DNA of 64,000 bases from NCBI RefSeq assembly GCF_000142905.1, contig NW_013657677.1, positions 310,001-374,000 of the forward strand, written 5' to 3'. Shown here in pieces: positions 49,724 through 62,200 of this stretch; the first letter of the stretch is position 1, and each line of letters begins with the position of its first letter. Under the pieces are notes generated by a model. The model searched no databases, had not been told where the DNA came from, and saw only the letters and a program-made list of their open reading frames with translations. Position numbers and translations under genes: made by a program. The DNA is from Thecamonas trahens ATCC 50062. Lineage: Eukaryota > Apusozoa > Apusomonadida > Apusomonadidae.

Positions 49724-50746
49724 TTATAGAGACTGTATGAGGTTGAGCAGCAGCTCGAGCATGGCACAGCCAAACTGCGAACCAAGGATGCAGACGATGA
49801 GCGCGATCCAGAACCAGGCACAGAGAAACATGACGCAGCACCACACGCCAGCGTCCTCGGAGAGATTGAACATGTCTATGATGCCGCCAGTTACAGCCTC
49901 GAATGCTCCGGCGCAGCCACCGAGGCAGATGGCGAGGCAGCGGAGTGGCGGCGAAGCCGCAGCGGCAAGGCCGGCCTTGATGCGCCGCCACAACCGGCCG
50001 TAGCGCGGGAGGAATCGTGCGAGCCGGCGGACAGGCCCATGGAGGGCAAGGCTACTCGCCTGCGCATCGTCGAGATAGTACCGCTCGGTGGCGACGAGAT
50101 GGACAAAGGAGAGCCGCGCATAGTGGGTAAAGGCCAGAGTGAAGAGCACGGCGCCGGTGAGGACCGCCATCACAGCAAAGGCGCGGTACTTGGCGATCGA
50201 CTCGGCCTTGCACTTGGAGTTGGAGACGTTGCAGAGGGCGGTGACTCTGCGCGGGACAATGACAGCAAAGACGAGACACGCGGCGAGGCCAAGGACGGTA
50301 AAGGTGAGCAGGAGTAGAAAGTAGGCTTGCCCGACCCGGATCCGGGTCAGCGGCGACAGCGGGAAGAGCAGCGCGGTTCCGGTGGCAAACACAACCAACG
50401 ATGCCAAGTTGCCGGCAAAGAAGACGCCAAACGAGCGCCCGGCCGCCAGCGACGCCACGATCACCGCCATGTTGCACACGAGGAGAAAGGCGGCAAAGGC
50501 GCCGGCCCGCCAGCGCAGCGCGTGCATGGCCTCCTGATCCACTCGCCGCATGCCCTCTGCGTCATCGATGCCCAGATTCAGCAGCCGTCGGTTCGAGGTG
50601 GCGAGTCCATCGACTCCTGTTGCGTAGCAGTGGTCGTAGGCGATGTCGTCGTAGTCGGGCGGCGAGAGGAGGGCCGTGTCGTAGTCGGGAGGCACCGCTG
50701 GCCGTGACGCGGCCTCGAACCCGTCGTAAGATGGAGGCGAGGCCAT
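49724..50746 (-). CDS. Four- to five-helix membrane protein with PPxY N-terminal tail
   Basis: About 340 residues from the ATG at 50746 (an upstream in-frame ATG adds 30 Pro/His-rich residues and is less likely). The cytosolic N-terminus has Pro-Pro-x-Tyr motifs (PPSYDG, PPDYDTALL, PPDYDDIAYD), which bind WW domains of Nedd4-type ubiquitin ligases. Hydrophobic helices follow: FAAFLLVCNMAVIVASLAAG, FFAGNLASLVVFATGTALLF, FLLLLTFTVLGLAACLVFAV, AVMAVLTGAVLFTLAFTHYA and, after a basic loop, CVMFLCAWFWIALIVCILGS. It resembles small tetraspan proteins, but no family was recognised. The PPxY tail suggests turnover or sorting by ubiquitination (inference). Confidence 0.65.
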   Translation of the reverse strand: MASPPSYDGFEAASRPAVPPDYDTALLSPPDYDDIAYDHCYATGVDGLATSNRRLLNLGIDDAEGMRRVDQEAMHALRWRAGAFAAFLLVCNMAVIVASLAAGRSFGVFFAGNLASLVVFATGTALLFPLSPLTRIRVGQAYFLLLLTFTVLGLAACLVFAVIVPRRVTALCNVSNSKCKAESIAKYRAFAVMAVLTGAVLFTLAFTHYARLSFVHLVATERYYLDDAQASSLALHGPVRRLARFLPRYGRLWRRIKAGLAAAASPPLRCLAICLGGCAGAFEAVTGGIIDMFNLSEDAGVWCCVMFLCAWFWIALIVCILGSQFGCAMLELLLNLIQSL

Positions 50747-51098
50747 AGCGTATGTCGCAGTGTCGTCAGCGGCGGGTGTTAGTATGTGCGGGGTCGGTGG
50801 GTGGGGAGGGGGGTGTTGGGAGGGGGGAGGGGTCACGTGTGTTGTTGGCTCAGCAGGCCACGGCCAGTGAGCGACTAGGCTACCCGGTTGGTGTTGGCAC
50901 CAGATCAGGTCAGCATCGGGCTAGCATGTGGGTACTGCGATGACCTCGAAGCTCTTTCCGCCCCAAACCATCTCACCTCTTCCCCCCCCCCCCCCCCCCC
51001 TCCTAATACCCTCTTCCTCTCATAGACAGCGAACGAATGAGTGTACAACACTGAGCATACGGACAAGGTGCGGAACAGAGGCAGGCAGATCGATGAGC
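50747..51098. other. Spacer between the four-TM and desaturase genes
   Basis: About 350 bases, same-strand neighbours, with a GGGG-rich stretch at 50810-50830 and a run of about 20 C at 50982-51000. It should contain the promoter of the four-TM gene and the 3' end of the desaturase gene. No gene seen. Confidence 0.45.
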
Positions 51099-52645
51099 CT
51101 ACTCGGCCACGAGCGCGACATCCTCCGCGTCAGGGATAGGGTCAGGGACGGCGCAGACCGAAGCGGCTCCCTCGGCAAAGGAGCGGTAGAGCTCGAAGGG
51201 GGTGCGTGCAAAGGGCAGCTCGCGGTATGGCATGCCGTGCTTGGCGGCAAAGTCCTTGACAGCCGGCTGGATGGCGCGGAAGTGGCAGCGTGCGACCTTG
51301 GGGAAGAGGTGGTGCTCGATGTGCAGGTGGAGGCCGACGTGGAACCAGTCAAGCCAGCGCGGCGAGGGCACATTGTGGGTGACCTGGCAGGTCCAGCGGA
51401 CAAAGTCGTGGGCGACGTTCTCGTCGAGCCCCCACTCGTTGATGTAGTGGTTGATGATGAGTTGCATGTGCAGGACGCCCTCGCCAACAGCAGCGGTAGC
51501 GTAAAAGACCGCCACATCGCGCCACGACGGCAGGTAGCTGAAGAGCACCGCCGTGGCGGCAAAGTGGATGACAAAGCCGGACCACTGGCGAACGGTCCGC
51601 TCGTGCTTCCAAGCATTGATGAGGATGCCGATGCGGCCAAGGAAGAAGACAGCAGGCAGAAAGTATATGTGTTGGTATGAGAGGAGCCACTTGAACGGCG
51701 CGTCCGAGGGAAGAGCGGGACCACATCGAGCGCTTGCGCCCAAATGTCCTCCTTCATCTGGATGTCGACCGCGTATGCCTGCACCACATTGCGCGGATTC
51801 TCCAACGGCAGGACCGGGAGTCCGAGCTCGTGCGGCTGTGTCGAGCTCGGCGACGACGACCGCGCGTCCGACGACGACCGCGGGCGCCGCTCCACAAGAT
51901 CAGCCGCACGCTTCTCCACCGCCGACGAGGCCTCCGACGGGCCGGGCGGGACCGACTTGGCGGCCTCGGTCTCCTCTGGGTGGACCAGAACCGCGTCTGG
52001 CACGCCATAGTCGCGAGCAAACGACGACTGCGTCTCGGGCGCTGTGGTGTACGCGTTGACAAGCGCGTGATGCAGATCGTGCTCGCGCTTCCACCAGTCC
52101 GAGTTGATGCCGATGGCGACGGTGCCAAAGAGCCAGCCCAGCCACCCGTCCAACGTCATGTTGTACGTCAGGTTCGAGTGCATGCAGTCGTGGAGAAAGC
52201 CGCCGCACTGCTGCCAGAACAGGGCCAGGGCCAGCCCGCCGAGCACAAACTGGTTCGCCGAGAGCACAAGCCAGAGCATGAGGGCGAAAAGGGCAGCGAC
52301 ACGGGAGAGGTTGATGACAAGCCACGAGGTCGAGGTGGAGAGAAAGCCCGCCTTGACAAAGGCCCGGGCCATGCGGGCGTACTCGGTCTTGACTGGGTCA
52401 GCAGTCCGTGTGTACGAGCCGACCTTGCACCCGGCAACCTGCTTCAGCACGCCGCCGCGTGGATGAAAGCTGACAAAGACCTCGGTGGCGTCCAAGCCGG
52501 CAAACTTCCACAGCAAGTCGCCTCCCGGGTGCTGTGGGATAAAGTCAGTGACATCATACCACGACCCGTGGATGCCAATGACACACCGCTTGGACCGTGC
52601 GTGGCTGTACGACGCTGGCGACGAGACAGACAGTGCAGGCGCCAT
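51099..52645 (-). CDS. Cytochrome b5-fused fatty acid desaturase (front-end type)
   Basis: An ER membrane di-iron enzyme that adds a double bond to a fatty acyl chain; about 515 residues. The start at 52645 (MAPALSVSSPASY) precedes a cytochrome b5 domain (WYDVTDFIPQHPGGDLLWKF, with the haem-binding HPGG). His boxes: HDCMH (about residue 152), HDLHH (about 189) and HIEHH (about 441); most front-end desaturases have Gln instead of His at the first position of the third box. Membrane helices flank them. A Ser/Arg-rich insertion (about 215-285) separates box 2 from the later helices. The frame breaks at about 51709-51711 (three G on the plus strand where four are needed), between DVVPLFP and DAPFKWLLSYQHIYF. 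Regioselectivity cannot be told. Confidence 0.85.
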
Positions 52646-53290
52646 GGTGCAGAGGGGTGCTGACTGGCCAGGTGGTGCTGCCGTTTGATGACGAAAGAAA
52701 TGCGGTGCCACGTGCGGAAAAATGTCCAATTGATTGTTCGTGAACAACAGTGGCTCGTCTGGCTCCCAATATGGGGCTTGCATGTGCGTGAATGCGGCTC
52801 ATGGGTTTTGTCACGGCTGATGGAGCGTTGCCCGAGCGGCGTTATAGCGGCGGATCGGCATTTGGACGTCGGGTGGTGCGGTGCATCGGGACGTTGTGAT
52901 GGAGTTATTGGGGGGGGAGGGGGGGAGCAAAGAGGGGGGGGGGGGGGGGGGGGGGGGGTTCGGCATCGCTGGCCATCCCGTGAGAGGCGGTAGGCAATGG
53001 CTAGTGGGTAGGGCAAGGAGAGGCTGGGAAAAACGGTGCGAGTTCAATTGGCGCAACAACGACAGCAAAGGCAGCCACTGCGCAGGGGGATATCCCCCGC
53101 AGCACTTATGAACCCTAATCGGTGCGGTCGTTCGGACGCGTTGTTGCGCGTCTCAAAGTGAACATCTCGATGATGCTTGACTTCCAGGTCACCGGCCGAC
53201 GCTGCGCGACGCCTGCTTGGCCTGCGGCCTGAGGTGGGAGGCGCGCCCGCGCGTGATAGCGGCCGACACGGAGACGCATGGATTAAAGCG
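52646..53290. other. Spacer between desaturase start and giant gene end, with poly-G tract
   Basis: About 640 bases with a long G tract (52908-52960). An open frame runs through part of it but is Gly-rich and has no homology. The desaturase promoter is expected near 52650-52850. Nothing else recognised. Confidence 0.5.
52908..52960. repeat. Poly-G tract, final run about 26-28 G
   Basis: Three G runs separated by AGG, AGCAAAGA and similar short breaks; the last is the longest homopolymer in the window. It has strong G-quadruplex potential on the plus strand. Confidence 0.85.
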
Positions 53291-56200
53291 TTATGCCAGC
53301 AGATCCAGAACCTCGGACTGGATGTAGCGCATAAACTTGGCGATGGCCTCGTTGGGGTCGACGGCCATGGCCGACGACGCCTGCTTTTGGTTGATGCCGA
53401 GAGCGGCGGCGATGGTGAGGCCGGACGAGACGGCGGCCGAGACAAACGAGGTGCCGGCGAGGGCCGACATGCCGAGGAGGAGGAAGACGACGGTGGCGAT
53501 GAGGAGCGCGGTCGAGACAATGATCATGGCGACAATGGCGCGCATGGAGAGGCCAAAGAGGGCCATGACTCGCCGGACAGCCTCGGAGACGCGGGCGGCG
53601 ACCTCGGCCGTCCGTGCCCGTGCTTGGTTGACGGCCGCCAGCGCCTCGGCCTTGCGCTGCTGGAACTTGGCCTGCGCGTTCTTCTCGATCGACTCGCGCT
53701 TGCGTTGAATGGCGCGCTCGGCGTCGCCACGCGCCTGGTCGCGCATGGCCTTGGCGCGCTTAGCCAGCTCGGCCTGCCGCGAGCGCATCTCCTTGCGCAC
53801 CCGCTTCGAGTACTCCTTGTCCTTGCCCATGCGGGCGCGCACCTTTTCGCGCATCTCGCCGATCCGCACCGTCAGCTCGTTGATGTCCTCGTCGACCGCG
53901 TCGCCGAGCTGCCCGCGGAGTGCGGCAAGTTCGGCACGTGCCGGCGAGTCGTTGGTTGCCACAGTCCGCACCGCGAGGCTGGCGAGGTTGAAGCTGCTTT
54001 GCGTGCCCTCCTCGTTCTTGCTGCCCTCCTTCTCGTACATCGACTCAAGCGTCTCCACCGTCGCACCGATGTTTCGGGGAAGGAACTTTTGCACGCTCTC
54101 GGGCACAAAGACCTTGATCGACTGCCCGCCTGTAGAGGTGTTGGTGGTAAAGTTCCACACGGTCTGGAAGAGCGAGCAGTCCATACCGCTTGCCAGCTGC
54201 TCGAGCGTCTCGAACCGCAGCAGGCCATGGTTCTCCAGCAGCTCGTCGCGGAGCGCCCACGGGTCGACCTGCGCCGCCTTGAACATTGTCGACGCCGACG
54301 TCGCGATGAACCCAGCCTTGAGCTGGAAGAACAACGCGCCTGACGGCTCGACAACCGCTGGGTTGACGCCCATTGCCGTCACGCCGGCCATCGTCTTGCT
54401 GCTCACCTCGCCGTGAATAAGCTCAGACTGCAGCGCCGCGAGGCCAAGCCCCGCGCGCGCCAGCGCCTCTGCCACCCGCGGGTAGTGCAGGTCGAGCGTC
54501 TCGCGCGTCGTCGTCCGCAGCAAGTACATCAGCTCCTGGTCGAGGCGGTCGACATTGATGCCGGCGGATTCGAGCCCGCGCCGCATGTCCTCATCGAGGT
54601 ACGGGTCACGCCGCCCGCGCGTCGTCCCCTGCACATCCTTGTTGCTCAGCTGGTCCTCCAGCGCCGTCACGTTGACGCCGAACCGGGAGAGCTGCTGGAC
54701 GACATGGCTAAACTGCGGCTCAAACAGCGCGTTGACAATGTTCTCGTCACAGAGCTCGATGTTGTCAAAGACCGACACAGAGCTGCTCGTCTGCATCACC
54801 ATCCGGAACGCAGTCTTGACCCGCGGCGGAATGATGCCCTGCCGCATGACCTCACGCATGAGATGGCCAATGAGCGAGTTGACGTACAGATCCGTGGGCT
54901 GAAGGCCAAACGCGTCACGCACCTTGCCGCGGTACTCGCTCGAGACAAAGCCTACCCGAAGCTGGTGAAGCAGCGGCGCACTCGTCTCGTCGTTGACCAG
55001 AATCGGCGAGGTGTCGACGCCCCACTCACGGAGATAGGAGACGGCACTGGACTCGAGCTCGCCCGAGCGCAGGCCGCTCACCACAGTCTCAATCCTGTAA
55101 TCCACAGAGGCCTTGTGCTGGTTCCGCGAAAACGGCGGAATCTCACCATCGCCCTGGAGAATGGCGTCGTTGCGCTGCTCCCGCTCGGCGAGTGCGTACA
55201 CGCGGTTGACGAGCGACGACGGAACAAAGCCCTGAATCAGCTGCTCGAGGACAGATTCAAGTTGCGATGCAGGCTCGAGCCCGCACTCGCGAAGCGCCGT
55301 GTACACCTCGGCCGGCATGAACGAGGTCTGCAGCGCGCCGCGAATGGCCGCAAGCGACACACTCGTCGTCTGCTGGAGCAGGGTCCGCAGCTTGGTCGGC
55401 GGGACCCATCCAGACTGAAGCGCAGAGAGCACGTCCGATGCCAAAAAGTCAACGTCGTAGCCAAGGTCTGCAAGCTTCTCGCGCACGCTCTGGCTCACGT
55501 AGCCGCGGCCCAGCTGGCGTTTGACGTCGAACAGCTCTAGGCCGCGCTTCTCCAAATCGTGGACCAGCTCGGCCGGCGGGTCCGACTCGACGTCCGACAC
55601 CATCTTGGTGAGAATCTGGTCCGCGCCCGAGACCCGTGCAAGCTTGGTCTGAAGCGCCGGCGGAAGCTCCTTCTTGATCACCGAAATCGGCCAGTCGGAC
55701 GCGTCCTCGAGCGAGTGCAGGGCGTGGAAGAGCTCGTACGGGTCGATGCTGTGCTTGCGGAGCTCAGCGTTGTCGGCCGCCGAAATGAACGACGAGTTGG
55801 CGAGCCGGTCAAAGATCATCCTCGAAAGAGAGGTGGTGTTGATGCCGGCAAAGGCCAGCGCCTTGCGGATATGGCTTGAGACGTACCCGGTCTGCACGCC
55901 AGTCTGGAGCTCAATGAGGAACTCATCCGGCGTGAGGTGCAGCGGGATGTCGACGCCGACAAGCTCGACGAGTGCGACTTCCAGGTCCGAGACTCCGGCG
56001 CCCGAGCCAAATGTGCCGAGCGCAATCTCGTCAAAGACGCGCCCATCGAGGAGCGCCGTGTTGAAGCCAACAATCTCAAGCTTGCGGAGGACGTCACTCG
56101 AGGCGAGGCCCGAGCGGAAGACGGTCTGCAGCTGGGGGACTGAGAGACCGACAGCCTTGATCTCGGCGGAAAACGCTGGCGAGACAGTGTCTTTTCGTGT

Positions 56201-59200
56201 CTCCTTGACGAGGAAGCCCGAGCCGGCCGAGGTGCCAACCAGGCCAGTCGTCACCACGCCAGCGCGCTCGTAGAGCTTGGCCTGGAACGAGCGCGGGACA
56301 AAGCCGACACGGAGGTAGCCCTGCAGCTGGTCCGGGTTGACACCGGCCTCGGCAAGCTTGGTCGCCGCAATTGACGAAATCTGTCCGGTGGTGGCAATGC
56401 GGTCAAACGAGCCAAGGAGCTCGGCGGGGAGCATGTCCTCGATGAGCTCCTGGACCTTGGCCTCGAGCATGTCGCGGAGACGCTCAAAGAACGAGGTCAG
56501 TCGCTGGCGGAGCGTCACGACATGCGTCACCACCGCCATGATAGCCACAAAGACCGGAATGGCGCCGGCCGGGTTGATGAACACCCCAAGCGTGACCCAG
56601 AGGAAGACGCCCGAGACGTAAATGAGCGAGACAAAGACGCAGACGTAGCCGACCCAGCGGTAGGCGACCTTGGCAATCTTGAGTGCAGAGCGGACGACGG
56701 CGTGGAAAGAGCGGCGAAGGCGCGACCACTCGGCCGTGTTGATCCGCCGGTGCTCGCCGAGCACCACCCGCTTGATGGAAAGGTAGTACTTGCAGAGGAA
56801 GAGCGTGGCGAGGGCAAGATAGATGCCGTCAAGAACCCAGATGAGAATGATGGTAGTGCGGTGCCACGAGGCGAAAAAGTCGAGCGAGGTTGCAGCGAGC
56901 CAGAACCAGACCGTGGCAAACATCGAGGGAATGATCGGGAGGTTGACCGCCACCACATGGACAAGAACAGTGCAGACCTCATAGAACAAGTTGTGGGTGG
57001 TCTCGGCGACAATGACATGGTCGGCGCGCGCATCCTCGGGCGTGGCGTTCGGGAGGAGCATCTCCAGATAGAAAAAGAACGAGAGCTTGCGCTTGATAAA
57101 CTGGGCCACGCGCCGCTCCTCAAACTCGGACCAAACCGACTCGCCGTCGGCAAGGACCGCAAACTTGTGGTCGTCGAGCATGTTCTGCTGGAGGCGGCGT
57201 TCCTGGACAGCGTAAAAGTAGACGCCGAACGACATGAGAGCGATGGCGAGGAGAATCGAGAGCACAAGCGCAAAGACAATGATGACAGTCGTCTTGCCAC
57301 GGTTCCACATCGAAATGCACCGCGCCCGCTCGCTGCCTGGCACGTCTGACTCGACAAACTCGTTGAGACAGTCCTCGGCCGAGAGCCGCCACGTGAGAAT
57401 GCCGTCAATGTCGTTAAAGTAGAGCGAGAGCATGTCCGCCGTCTGCGCCATCCGGGCGTCGTTGGCGTACTCGGCGGCCACCGGCGAGGCGTCAAACGGA
57501 CAGAGTCCTGGATGCTGCGCAAACGAGGCGCGCGAGACCGGCGGCGAGATCATGGTGAGGCCAAAGAACTGCGCGAGGTCCGGCGTGAGGAGCGCAAACA
57601 GATCGTTGGTAGTGTAGTACCAAAAGCCTGACGAGAGCGCACCGGCGCCACGGACCTTGAACTTGATAAACTCGGCGACATGGACCTCGCCCTCCTTGAG
57701 CACAGGATCGATGAGCTCCGCCACGCGCGCCTGGTCGGCTGGCGAGAGGTTGGGCAGGTTGGCCTGAACCTGCAGCGACGTTGTGTTCGCCGCAAGCGTA
57801 AAGCCGTAGCTGGCCACCTTGGTCCGCGCTGGCACGGACTGGAGCGCAATGACTCCCGATGCCGACGCCACAGACCCGTTGGTGACAGCAGCCGAGCCCG
57901 AGGCATCGGGCGCGAGAGACACCGAGCCCGACGGTGAGCCGGCCGGCGAGCCGACGCCGCCTGACGACGAGCCCGGGCCGGCTGCCACGGCACAGTAGTA
58001 CGAGTTGGGCGAGGCAACCGCCACGCTGAGCGCGTTGGGCGAAGTGAGGGTGACGTCGGCCGAAGTGGTGTTGACGTCAAACGTCGCCGTCCGCAGCGAG
58101 TGAACCTGGACTGAGCCGGCCTCGACCTGGGCGTGCATGTCCGCGCCCTGGAGCTCGTAGAGCTCAGCGTAAACAATTTTGCCAGCAATGTCGAGCATGC
58201 CGGTGGCAGCGTCGAGCACGAGCGAGCCCTCGATCTCCGACTCTTGCTCGCCAATGGCCTTGATGGCCAGCTTGCCGGCAAAGCCGGACGGGACGGTGAG
58301 GTCGACAAGGCACGGGCGGATGCCGGTGAGCGGCACAAAGTCAACAGGGATGTTTGGGTTGTCAAACTCGGACGACGGGAGCGTGATGGCGACGGACGAG
58401 CTGTTTGTCGCCGCCAACTCGCCAAACCGGTTGCTTTCCTGGAAGAACACAAACGGCGAGCCTGGTGGCCCAACGCCAAGGCGAAGGAAGCAGGCCTGGA
58501 CCGAGACCGAGAGGACCGAGCCCGCGGCTGGGGCAGCAAGCTCGATGCGCGTTGACGATGACGAGAGTGCCATAAAGTAGACAAGGCCAAAGATGGCACC
58601 GACAACAAAGCCAAGGTAGAGGAGGATGCGGTGAATGTTCCACTTGAGGGCGCGGGAGGTGTGGTACTTGACCGCGGCCGACGACTGGAGCTCGCGGCCA
58701 AAGGTGGCAAAGAGGCCGCCACAGGTGCCCGACCAGCAGAGGACGGCAATGAGCCACGACCAGACCTTGTCGCACATCGACTCCTCCTTCTCGGGGACGT
58801 GGAAAATGACTGAAGCAAGGACAGTCTCGACCTCGGCCTCGACCTGAGCGTTGACATCGCGCTCCTCGGCGACGGCGGTGTCGAGTTTGGCTGAGAACTG
58901 ATTAAAGTTAGCGGTTGCACGGACGGATCGCTGCTGGTAGAGCGAGGCGAGCTGGGTGAGCTTGGTCTCGATGAGGGTGGCAGCCTCAGGGTTGGGCGTG
59001 TTGAACCACGGGCCAACGCGGCTGGTCATGTCGCTCTTGGCGGCGCGGATCTCAGACATGACCTGCTCCCAGAACGTCTTTTGCGAGGAAAACGCCTGCT
59101 CCTGGAGGAAGAGCGCTTCCAGCGAGTGGAGGCGGGTCCGCTCGAGGGCACGATGGTAGTCGCGGAGGCGCTCGCGGGTGTGATGCAGCTCGGAGTTGTA

Positions 59201-62200
59201 GGCCTCGAGCGAGGGGCAGATGTCCTGCACAAAAGTGACCCACTTGCGGCCGAGCTTGCGGACCTTGCGGCGGAGGCGGTACTCGTCTTCGCGGGCATCC
59301 ATGTACTGGTCAAGGCCGGCGATTGAGTAGGCACGGGTGGTGGCGGCGGTGAGGCGAACGGCGTGCTGACGCACTGCTCGTAGAGATCGATGGCAAACGT
59401 CGGCGAGAAGGCGATGATGGGCAGGACACGACCAAGGAGACCGTACATAAAGCCGTAGACGGTTTCATGGGCAATGTCCTTGGCCACCTTGGCAAACTTG
59501 TCCGAGGCGGTGGTGAGGGCAAACCGGGCCTTCTTCTGAGCTTCGAGGAGGTCGTTGCGCTCGGTCTGGGCCTTTTGCGAGTCGGCGGCGGAGCGGAGTT
59601 CGCGGAGCTTGCGCTCGATGGCGTCAACGGTCTGCTGCTCGTGGCGTTGCTGAGCGGTGAGGATGTAGAGCTTGGTGACCTTGAACTCGAGGAGCGCCTT
59701 GCGGGCTGGGAACCAGACCTTTTTCACGCTCCGCTCGTACTGCTTGCGCTCCTTTGCCTCGCCGACGCGGATGACAGCATCATGGAAGAGCGAATGGAGC
59801 TGGGCCATCTCGAACCGCGCCTCGCGGTACTTGAGCGCAGCCTTGTAGCACGCGGCAACCTTCTTGGGGTTCTTGACCAGAACCTCATCCATCTTGCGGA
59901 CCTTCTTGCTAGCCTTCTCGAGATCGTCGACCGAGCCAGATGACGAGAACGAGGATGCGGTGTCGATGGCATCGATGGCGATGCCGACGCGGCCCTCGAT
60001 GGCAGACGAGCTTGAGGTCTCGAGGTCGGAGATGATAGACGAGATGTAGGTCGACGTGGCGTCGTCGTCGCTGTCGTCGTAGCCGTCATAGTCGTCGTCA
60101 TAGTCGTCGTCGTCGTCGTCATCATCGTAGCCGTCGCCGTCGGTGGCGGTGGTATCATCGTCGGTGGCAGTCGAGTCTTCGGTTGAGCGGGCCTCCTGCT
60201 GCTCTGAGATGAGCCTGGCTCGGGTGAAGAGAACGCGGTACTCGGCGCTCGACGAAGACGAGCGCGAGGCGATGGAAGACGAGCATGACGAGGAGCTGGC
60301 CGAGGACGACGAGGCCAGAGTTGACGTCAGGTTTTCCTGCTGCTCATCATCATAGTCGGTGGTAGTGGCGCCAAAGTCGGCGTCAGTGTCGTAGTCAGTG
60401 GTGGTGGCGCCAAAGTCGGCATCGGTGCCGTCGGTGCCGTCGGTGCCGTCGGTGCCATCGGTGTCGTAGCCGGTGGTGCCACATGCATCCGTTTCGGCGT
60501 CGGTGGAGACAGCAGCAAAGAGGAACATGTCTTCGTCACCGGCATCTGTCTCCTCGGCGCCAAAGTCAAAGGCTGCGGGCCCGCTGCCGGCGTCGTCGTC
60601 GTTGTCGCCGGCGTCGTCGTCGTCGAGGGCCGAGGTGGAGACGTCGTAGCGAGTTGACTCGTAGGCCGAGTAGTCTGCGGTCGACTCGTTGTCGGAGTCG
60701 TACGAGTTGGAAGAGGGCAGCGACTCAGGAGCCGGCTGGTAGATCGGGTACTTGCGACCAAGCTTGTACGCCTCCTCCCAGGCACGGGCGACAGATGTGG
60801 AGCTGAGCGGCGCAAGGTCCTTGGCGGCGCCAATGCTGTACTTGGTAAAGATCTTGAAGAAGGCGGCGAAACGGGCCTCCTTCTCGCCGGTGTTTGTGAT
60901 GATTTCGTCAAAGAGCTCAGAACGGTAGGCGTAGTAGCCCTTGAATGCCTCGGTGGTGAGAGCACGGAGGTAGGCGGCGGCCTTGGTGGAGACGCGGAGG
61001 GCGAGCATGCGGATGGCGACGTCGTCCTTGTGCTCGTTGGAAGGGATGATGCGGCGCTGGTAGACCGAGTCATCGAGGACCTTGAGCGCCTGGCTGCAGT
61101 ACGTCGACTGCAGGGTCGAGTAGACGCGGTGCAGAGTCTCCTTGAGGAGGCGGGTGCGAAGGCGCATGAGCGTGTTCCACATCGACTTTTGGGCGGCGGT
61201 CTTGGCGGCCTCGCGCTCGCTACGCGGCAGCTTCTTGATCTTGGGGTTGTTGAACATCGATGAGAACTTGTCGGTGATGGAAAGGACAACTTCGACGGCG
61301 GTGGCCGGATCCACACGCTTTTGCATGCGGGCGCGGTCCGAGCTCGAAGTCGATGACGAGTTGTCGTCGTCCTTGTCGTCATCCTTGCCGTCCTCCCCTT
61401 CGTCAGCAGCCTTCTTGGCGCCCTCCTCGACCGCGCGACCTGTCTCGGCGTCATAGGTGGCCATGGTGGGTTCGCGGAGGCGAAAGATCTGGTACTGGAA
61501 CTCGTCGTTCCACTCCATGTCAAGGTCGTTCTCGAACTCGTACTCGGCATCAAGCTCGGGCGGCTGGTAGGCAAAGTCGGTGTCATCCGAGGCATCGTCC
61601 TTGCCCTTGCCCTTGTCCTTGGACGTCTTGTTCTTCTTGGACTTTTTGGACTTTTTGGACTTTTTCTTGCCCTTGCTCTTGCCCTTGCCGACCGTGCTCG
61701 AGCCGGCGCCATCGTCGGTCTCTTCAACAAAGGTCTCGGAGACGTCCATCCACTCGGAGCCGGAGATGTCGAGGTCTGAGCCACCGTCGACTGAAGCCGA
61801 CGAGAGGTCGACGGCCTCGGCCGGGTCGGCCTTGCCGCGCTTCCGCGAGCGGAAGAATGACGAGACGGCGTGCTCGCGCTTTCGGCGCGCGGTCTTGGAC
61901 TTGATTCCGCGCTTGCTGAGAACGGCGGCGTTGACGACGTTGTATGTGTTGTACCAGTCGCGGACGCACGAGTAAAGCACCGGGTTGCGGAGTTCGTGGA
62001 GAACAATGATCTCGGCCTCGTCCTTGGGAACGCCCTTGACCTTCTTAGACCGCGAGTTAAACGCGTCCATCAGCGTCGTGAGGTACATGACAAAGGCCTC
62101 CTGCCGCGACGCGACGTCGCCGAACTTGTCGAGCAGCGTGTACATGACGTTGACTGAGACGTCGTCGACCATGTTGTCCAGGATCCGCGCCTCGACCTGC

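Noticed and set aside
53177-54343. A 388-residue plus-strand frame over the end of the giant gene
   Set aside because: Leu/Val/Arg/Gly-biased antisense reading of helical coding sequence; no domain and no start context.
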